DNA from: Liolophura sinensis
Lineage: Eukaryota > Mollusca > Polyplacophora > Chitonida > Chitonidae
NCBI RefSeq assembly: GCF_032854445.1
Contig: NC_088295.1
Location: 94,975,805 to 95,039,804, forward strand
Direction: 5' to 3'
Length of the DNA: 64,000 nt
Numbering within the stretch: position 1 is the stretch's first letter; the number at the start of each line of letters is the position of its first letter. Positions 61,101 to 64,000 of this stretch are shown piece after piece. The translations under genes were made by a program, and so were the position numbers. Below the pieces are notes generated by a model. That model was not told where the DNA came from, did not search any database, and saw only the letters and a list, made by a program, of their open reading frames with translations.

Positions 61101-61504
61101 GCGGGGGGGTGGGGTTGAACACTACTTTGTAACCGAGCCTTCTGTACAGCTCGGAATTTGACATTTTTACTTTCTGAGCATGTACTTTGAATTTGATATA
61201 TGTAACTTTAATTTCTGTTGAGAAGTGGGCAACAAATAGAATTCCTGTCACGCGATAGATAAAGCTTAATTACCGCGAATATCTATGACGTCTGAACCAT
61301 GAAAAGCCCATACGAAGTCAGCCTATTTTCCCTTGACTGCTTTGCAACAACAACAACAACGACGGCAAGTGAGCAGGTGTCAAACGTACCGGAGTGTACA
61401 ATGAACATACTTACCGAACTGCTGGAAATACTGCCCTTAACGTGTTTCGTTACGACGACATGAGCATAATAAATCATCAGAAGCAATGGTTTCCAGAGAT
61501 CCAT
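49083..61504 (-). CDS. TMEM145: TMEM145-like seven-transmembrane protein (GPR180/TMEM145 family), 12 exons, 537 aa
   Basis: Twelve exons, each with GT-AG sites, join in consistent phase to 1614 nt including the stop. Domains in order: signal peptide (about residues 1-22); lumenal/extracellular domain (about 31-180) with Cys39, Cys82, Cys108, Cys124, Cys145 and sequons NSS112 and NYS154; seven helices at about 182-199, 212-233, 265-283, 296-314, 332-352, 361-385 and 396-413; and a cytoplasmic tail (414-537). The signatures I recognise are RFCFLSKEGG (37-46), NILLYFDE (60-67), KEAVLRPENNQV (85-96), SARERWWF (132-139), SADEF (171-175), KGYTITVGRLS (281-291), YESPAGYG (326-333), a tail motif GPDFSSLF (472-479) and a terminal PPSY (527-530). 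Human TMEM145 is about 490 residues; the excess is mainly tail. The family (GpcrRhopsn4, GOST-type) is linked to membrane trafficking and surface display. A specific ligand or activity cannot be read from sequence. GPR180 is the alternative, but the tail motif favours TMEM145. Confidence 0.92.
49188..49728 (-). other. Intron 11, with a 27-bp repeat
   Basis: The intron carries about four copies of a gatggtatatctttataaac unit at 49490-49605. Nothing else is recognised. Confidence 0.75.
49729..49998 (-). CDS. TMEM145: TMEM145-like exon 11: cytoplasmic tail
   Basis: The acceptor tgtgtttatag| and donor actaac|gtaaga bound 90 codons (residues 414-503). The first part is Ser/Thr/Pro/Arg-rich (SPVSRPLSRPKSGQR). 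The second part carries FVYD and GPDFSSLF, matching a conserved tail segment of vertebrate TMEM145. Phase 0 in and out. Confidence 0.9.
49999..51698 (-). other. Intron 10, hosting a 146-bp array
   Basis: Besides the main array at 50488-51346, a 60-bp segment (ggttggacttcccacta-like) is duplicated at 50255-50366. Confidence 0.8.
50488..51346. repeat. 146-bp minisatellite, 6 copies, in intron 10
   Basis: Unit runs from acttcatactcgtcagattg to ggcttggtctaagcacggag. Copies are about 99% identical, with single differences (gtgcccg/gtccccg; cataat/catagt). The last copy diverges after ggcttgg. The period is close to one nucleosome core. Confidence 0.97.
51699..51819 (-). CDS. TMEM145: TMEM145-like exon 10: end of TM6 and TM7
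   Basis: The acceptor gttggttgtag| and donor ttcctg|gtaagc bound residues 373-413 (FLAGPIVILV..., WIREKTVVAVENL, AGYLFFL). The first base completes the split Trp codon from exon 9. The exon ends at the membrane exit of TM7. Confidence 0.93.
51820..53038 (-). other. Intron 9, hosting a DNA transposon
   Basis: Most of the intron is the element at 52039-52933. The remaining sequence is unremarkable. Confidence 0.75.
52039..52933. mobile_element. Non-autonomous pogo/Tigger-like (Tc1/mariner superfamily) element
   Basis: The ends are inverted: CAGTAAAACTT at 52039-52049, and its complement aagttttactg ending at 52933, each next to TA (52037-52038 and 52934-52935). Subterminal motifs (atgtcggcttttacaagttg on the left; caatatgtcggtttttag on the right) are characteristic of the same element. 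At 895 bp it is too short for an intact transposase. A 51-codon minus-strand stretch (about 52290-52447, CPETGTELFK...) is open but unidentified. Confidence 0.7.
53039..53211 (-). CDS. TMEM145: TMEM145-like exon 9: fifth and sixth helices
   Basis: The acceptor tgttttcag| and donor ctatg|gtaagt bound residues 316-372. It contains YIYESPAGYGLVALRFIGW (into TM5) and the PEKRLFYYPF loop leading to TM6. Phase 0 in, phase 2 out. Confidence 0.94.
53212..53733 (-). other. Intron 8
   Basis: Unique sequence; nothing recognised beyond splice sites. Confidence 0.7.
53734..53930 (-). CDS. TMEM145: TMEM145-like exon 8: third and fourth helices
   Basis: The donor tcctgg|gtaagc is clear. The acceptor is placed at tatcggag|atgttc because it restores phase 1 and keeps the conserved NGRLFGAASEV. 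Its pyrimidine tract is poor, so this edge is the least certain in the model. Residues 250-315 include TM3, the KGYTITVGRLSPAS loop and TM4. Confidence 0.85.
53931..55229 (-). other. Intron 7, hosting a SINE
   Basis: Contains a family A SINE at 54668-54880. The remainder is unique. Confidence 0.75.
54668..54880 (-). mobile_element. SINE family A, near full length
   Basis: Read on the minus strand, it has a tRNA-like head with box-B-like gagttcaagtccagctta, then cttcctctccggccgtacgt, ggatggtcgtgggttcccc, accacaatgctggccgccgt, the box gagtacggcataaaatacca, and an (AAATA)n tail. It has the same orientation as the host gene. Confidence 0.85.
55230..55379 (-). CDS. TMEM145: TMEM145-like exon 7: second transmembrane helix
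   Basis: The acceptor tatctatcttcag| and donor actatag|gtaagt bound residues 200-249. LKHKQMFHSTYKLYLVSV is the conserved cytoplasmic loop running into TM2, followed by WGTYGTKG. Phase 1 in and out. Confidence 0.92.
55380..55981 (-). other. Intron 6, mostly a 58-bp array
   Basis: About two thirds of the intron is the minisatellite at 55455-55860. Confidence 0.8.
55455..55860. repeat. 58-bp minisatellite, 7 copies, in intron 6
   Basis: Unit aattcgtcaaataccagagg followed by cgcggcgatgagttaaacttcacatatacacagtgtct. The array starts 76 bp upstream of exon 7's acceptor, so its length could affect splicing. Confidence 0.96.
55982..56053 (-). CDS. TMEM145: TMEM145-like exon 6: first transmembrane helix
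   Basis: The acceptor tcttcag| and donor attgcag|gtaagg bound residues 176-199, IFPNHLAFFLAFVVMLGF..., which is TM1. Phase 1 in and out. Confidence 0.92.
56259..56337 (-). CDS. TMEM145: TMEM145-like exon 5
   Basis: The acceptor tttgatttggcag| and donor gagtttt|gtaagt bound residues 150-175 plus the first base of 176. It contains LRLNYSLWMTNGDDF and SADEF, the end of the lumenal domain. Phase 0 in, phase 1 out. Confidence 0.92.
56338..57309 (-). other. Intron 4
   Basis: About 970 bp of unique AT-rich sequence, nothing recognised. Confidence 0.7.
57310..57516 (-). CDS. TMEM145: TMEM145-like exon 4
   Basis: 69 codons (residues 81-149) with QKEAVLRPENNQV, four cysteines, an NSS sequon and the family signature SARERWWFFAVSHCG. 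The acceptor is ttattggcag|aattg. The donor is the weak form aaggag|gttagg (T at +3), yet phase and homology both demand it. Confidence 0.9.
57729..57803 (-). CDS. TMEM145: TMEM145-like exon 3
   Basis: The acceptor tgtctgtcttgcag| and donor gatact|gtaagt bound 25 codons (residues 56-80) with EYGIQNILLYFDEPTQW. Phase 0 at both ends. Confidence 0.92.
58252..58326 (-). CDS. TMEM145: TMEM145-like exon 2
   Basis: The acceptor tttattttgtttag| and donor ccagta|gtaagt bound 25 codons beginning DWEYITRFCFLSKEGG (residues 31-55). This is the conserved start of the lumenal domain. Phase 0 at both ends. Confidence 0.92.
59618..59720. repeat. About 37-bp repeat, 3 copies
   Basis: Copies of cttacctctgaaagatcttt plus ttgcaccgtaaagcagg with substitutions. 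Confidence 0.85.
59996..60090 (+). mobile_element. SINE family A, 3' fragment
   Basis: Shows cccaccgcaatgctggccgc, cgtcgtataagtgaaatatt and gagcacggcgtaaaaacacc, with an A-rich tail of aataaataaacaaatg. It is 5'-truncated and opposite in orientation to the host gene. Confidence 0.8.
60495..60602. repeat. 49-bp tandem duplication
   Basis: Two copies of ctgtatgtaatggacaagtg plus cgcaatgagtctctctgtatttgtg. Confidence 0.88.
61415..61504 (-). CDS. TMEM145: TMEM145-like exon 1: start and signal peptide
   Basis: ATG at 61504-61502 opens MDLWKPLLLMIYYAHVVV, a short basic/hydrophobic signal peptide, ending ISSSS at a perfect donor (ttcg|gtaagt). Phase 0. No in-frame upstream ATG was preferred because this ATG places the hydrophobic core correctly. 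The 5' UTR lies above 61504; its extent is unknown. Confidence 0.85.
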
Positions 61505-64000
61505 GGCAAAACTGAGGCAAAATACAGAATGGTCGCTTTCGACGAAGGCTTACCCAGCTGTCATGGCAACGGGTAAGTGTAAATATAGGAATTAACTGCA
61601 GTATGAACGAGGAGTGCTGAGTGGTCTGCGGAGAGTACAGCCAAACATGAAATGACGTGTATAAAGCGTGACGCATGCGGACTGCACGACCATCCACTAA
61701 CAGTTTTGTGTGGGATTTTGTCCAATGCCAATGACGTCTTTGTCAAATCTGTACTGTAGTGCCAGCCTTTTTTGTGCAGGCTTTGTCAAGCGTATTGTCA
61801 AGTGGCCAATATAATACTCAATGTAGTACAATGGCGGCTAGAACATTTCGCTGTGTCACTAGGTTATTATGCACATATATTCATCTACCGTTGACTTTTT
61901 ACAATTACTTTTTAAATACGCACATTCGTATCATATATACGCTTATAGCTTATATATGTGTCGACAATTATTTTTTTTTCACTGAATTAAAATGCAATGC
62001 ATGATTTGTTTGGATTGTAAGCTGGTTTCCGTTGTCCTTTTGGTCATGCTTAATTCATTTTTAATGTGCTTTTGCCCCTTTCTATGTAGGCCTATGTAGT
62101 AACACGCACACAGGCACCAGGCCTGAATCAAATTTAATAATAATAATAATAAAAAACATAACAGAAAAATGAAAACAAAAAAAAAAAGATAAAAAAATAA
62201 ATAAAAAAGTAACCTATTACTCCCATCTGACACTAAATTCTGGAACAGCCGTTTTCATGAGGTGGTTGTCATGAGGTGGTAGTGAACCCTATACTCGCCA
62301 GTCCAGAGTTGGACATGTATTGCTTGGCCGGGTGTCGGGTTGGTGTCTACAGCATGTGTTCCAGTGAGACAAAAACTACATGTATATTGGGCTGGATCAG
62401 GCAATCCCAGCCCAAAAAGCGAAGGTGAAAACAGGGATAGCCCATAGGCCCTGGGAGATCTGGCATTTCAAAGAGTGGGCGACGCGTTATTGTGACAATT
62501 TCTGCTGGCTTATGTTATAGGTCAAGAAACCAGGGTAAATAGTCCATCTGTCATTTTTATCGTCAGAATTCATAACTTTTGAATGTTTACTTTGCATCGA
62601 TACTGTTTTTTGAATCGGTACTACTTTCAATTCCTGTATTTCACTGGCTATACATGTCATTGGAAGTCGGCCCACTTAATTTTTGACAATTCGTAATAGC
62701 TGAATCTAATACTCCCACATTAAGAAACGCACATTTCCATTCATCTTGAAACTGTTGTGACCACAATCACCAAAATGAAAAACGTGAATATTAAAGCGAA
62801 CTATAGATAATATTAATTTGCATATGTTCTTGAATCACACGTAAAGAGGAATGATAAACTTTCACATTTACCGAGGAATACTGAGAATGCTACAGTCATG
62901 GCAGCGGAAATTAAAGTTTTCTCGAGAAAGTCCGAGTGATGGTAGGACGTATTCGGTTTTTGCCGTAGATTGTTCTGATAAATATAACACACATATTCTA
63001 ACAATTAAACATAAAGATTCTATTAGACTTACAGGATTTTACGTTGAATATTACAACAATGATGCTCGTTAGCAGGTCTACCGATGACGAGGACCAAGGC
63101 GCCGTAACAGGTCTATTCACTCACCGATCCCCGTAGTGCCTTGTGGATGCCTATTAGACAAACAGGATTTTATGCTGAATATAACACAGTATTGTGTTAT
63201 AGTAACATAACACATTCTTCCATAACTCAGACAAGAGACTTTCTGTTAAAATGAACAGATTAAGTTTTTGAGTCCGCAAATCCTCACCGTTTTGTAACAA
63301 ATTTGGTGAATATTGTGTGTAAACTACGAAAGAAAGCTAACAATGGATTAAATCATTTCGATGTCAGAATATGTCTTCAATTATTTCTTATTATTATATC
63401 CGAGTTTAATCCTCCACCGCATCCTTAGGCTGTTTGCACGGTAACGCATTCAAGAAGCACTCAACTGTAATTTATGTCCGACACGTGTGCAACACTAAGA
63501 CTGTTCAAGAAACTTGCTGAAAATCTCTAGACGTGTATCACTTATGGAAGCGCCGAGAAAACCTAGTAATGTTTGAATCCTTTCTAATCCGGTTTCAAAA
63601 AAAAAACTCATGGACGGAAGGAAATGTTAAGAATTTTGATAACTTAAATGTAAAAGTCTAAAATTTCATGCTGTCAGAAAAATAATGTGGAAGGTCTGAA
63701 GATGTTTTAGAAAACACTGCACGGCTATCAAGCGTTTAAAACTCGTCATATTGTCTATATGACGAGCCAGAAGACTCCATCACAACAAGTCTCGTAGATA
63801 GACTTAGACTAGATAGAGGTTCCATCTTCTTTAATTATAGTCTGAACTGTAGTACATAAGACACTGACAATATTACACTTTTTAGTTTTGTCACATGCTG
63901 CCCACACTCATACATGGAAATACTTAAATTGTGGCCTAAGCTGTGAAATAAGGATATGATTTAATTCTTTTTAGCAGGCCAAGAGCTAACGAGGGCGTTA
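61505..64000. other. 5' flank of the TMEM145-like gene; nothing else recognised
   Basis: Sequence upstream of the start codon should include the 5' UTR and promoter, but I see no clear TATA or CpG-island signature. Short frames on both strands (60-86 codons) lack support. A possible tiny minus-strand exon (donor ggatcg|gtgagt near 63122) is too weak to call. Confidence 0.4.

Larger units (their letters stand above)
58327..61414 (-). other. Intron 1 (about 3.1 kb)
   Basis: The longest intron. It contains a three-copy 37-bp repeat (59618-59720), a partial SINE (59996-60090), a 49-bp duplication (60495-60602) and a (CAA)n tract near 61345. No additional coding exon is needed, because exons 1 and 2 join in phase. 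Confidence 0.75.

Noticed and set aside
61394-61576. 60-codon plus-strand ORF ending at a GTAAGT
   Set aside because: It is antisense to exon 1 of the TMEM145-like gene, whose signal peptide and in-phase junction are far better supported.

Overview
The window looks like animal nuclear DNA, most likely from a mollusc. It is AT-rich, with one intron-rich gene using GT-AG splice sites, abundant minisatellites, and two SINE-like families. One SINE family ends in a '...gagtacggcgtaaaacacc' box plus an (AAATA)n-like tail. The other ends in '...gcgacgttaaac...' plus CACT- or CATA-type tails. I know both tail types from molluscan and related lophotrochozoan genomes. There are no bacterial operons and no phage, CRISPR or rRNA genes.

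The one gene I can assemble fully is on the minus strand at 49083-61504. Twelve exons join in phase with no internal stop into a 537-residue protein: a signal peptide, a Cys-containing lumenal/extracellular domain, seven membrane helices and a proline-rich tail ending near a PPSY motif. I identify it as a TMEM145-like member of the TMEM145/GPR180 (GpcrRhopsn4, GOST-type) family. Its introns hold two minisatellites (146 bp x 6 and 58 bp x 7), a pogo/Tigger-like non-autonomous DNA transposon with TA target duplication, and two SINE copies.

The first 48 kb is mostly non-coding. Roughly 25 kb of the whole window is tandem repeat, in more than twenty separate arrays. The largest are a 59/57-bp array with internal dyads and higher-order structure (1.9-5.0 kb), a 25-bp array (5.0-6.3 kb), a 19-bp array of about 90 copies (7.0-8.75 kb), a 54-bp array of about 78 copies containing a 1.67-kb duplication (29.4-33.6 kb), a chain of related arrays with 40- to 53-bp units (34.9-41.1 kb), and a 54/30-bp composite array (43.7-45.6 kb). 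Many unit lengths are multiples of three (21, 30, 48, 51, 54), which creates long but spurious open frames on both strands.

Between the arrays lie SINE copies (12.4, 13.2, 23.9, 36.7 and 43.1 kb), a decayed retroelement fragment near 20.7 kb, a perfect 36-bp inverted repeat with TA tracts (17.6-17.8 kb), a GC-box-rich promoter-like patch near 25 kb, and one isolated candidate coding exon on the minus strand at 14545-14605 whose gene I cannot name. The rest is unique AT-rich sequence in which I see nothing.
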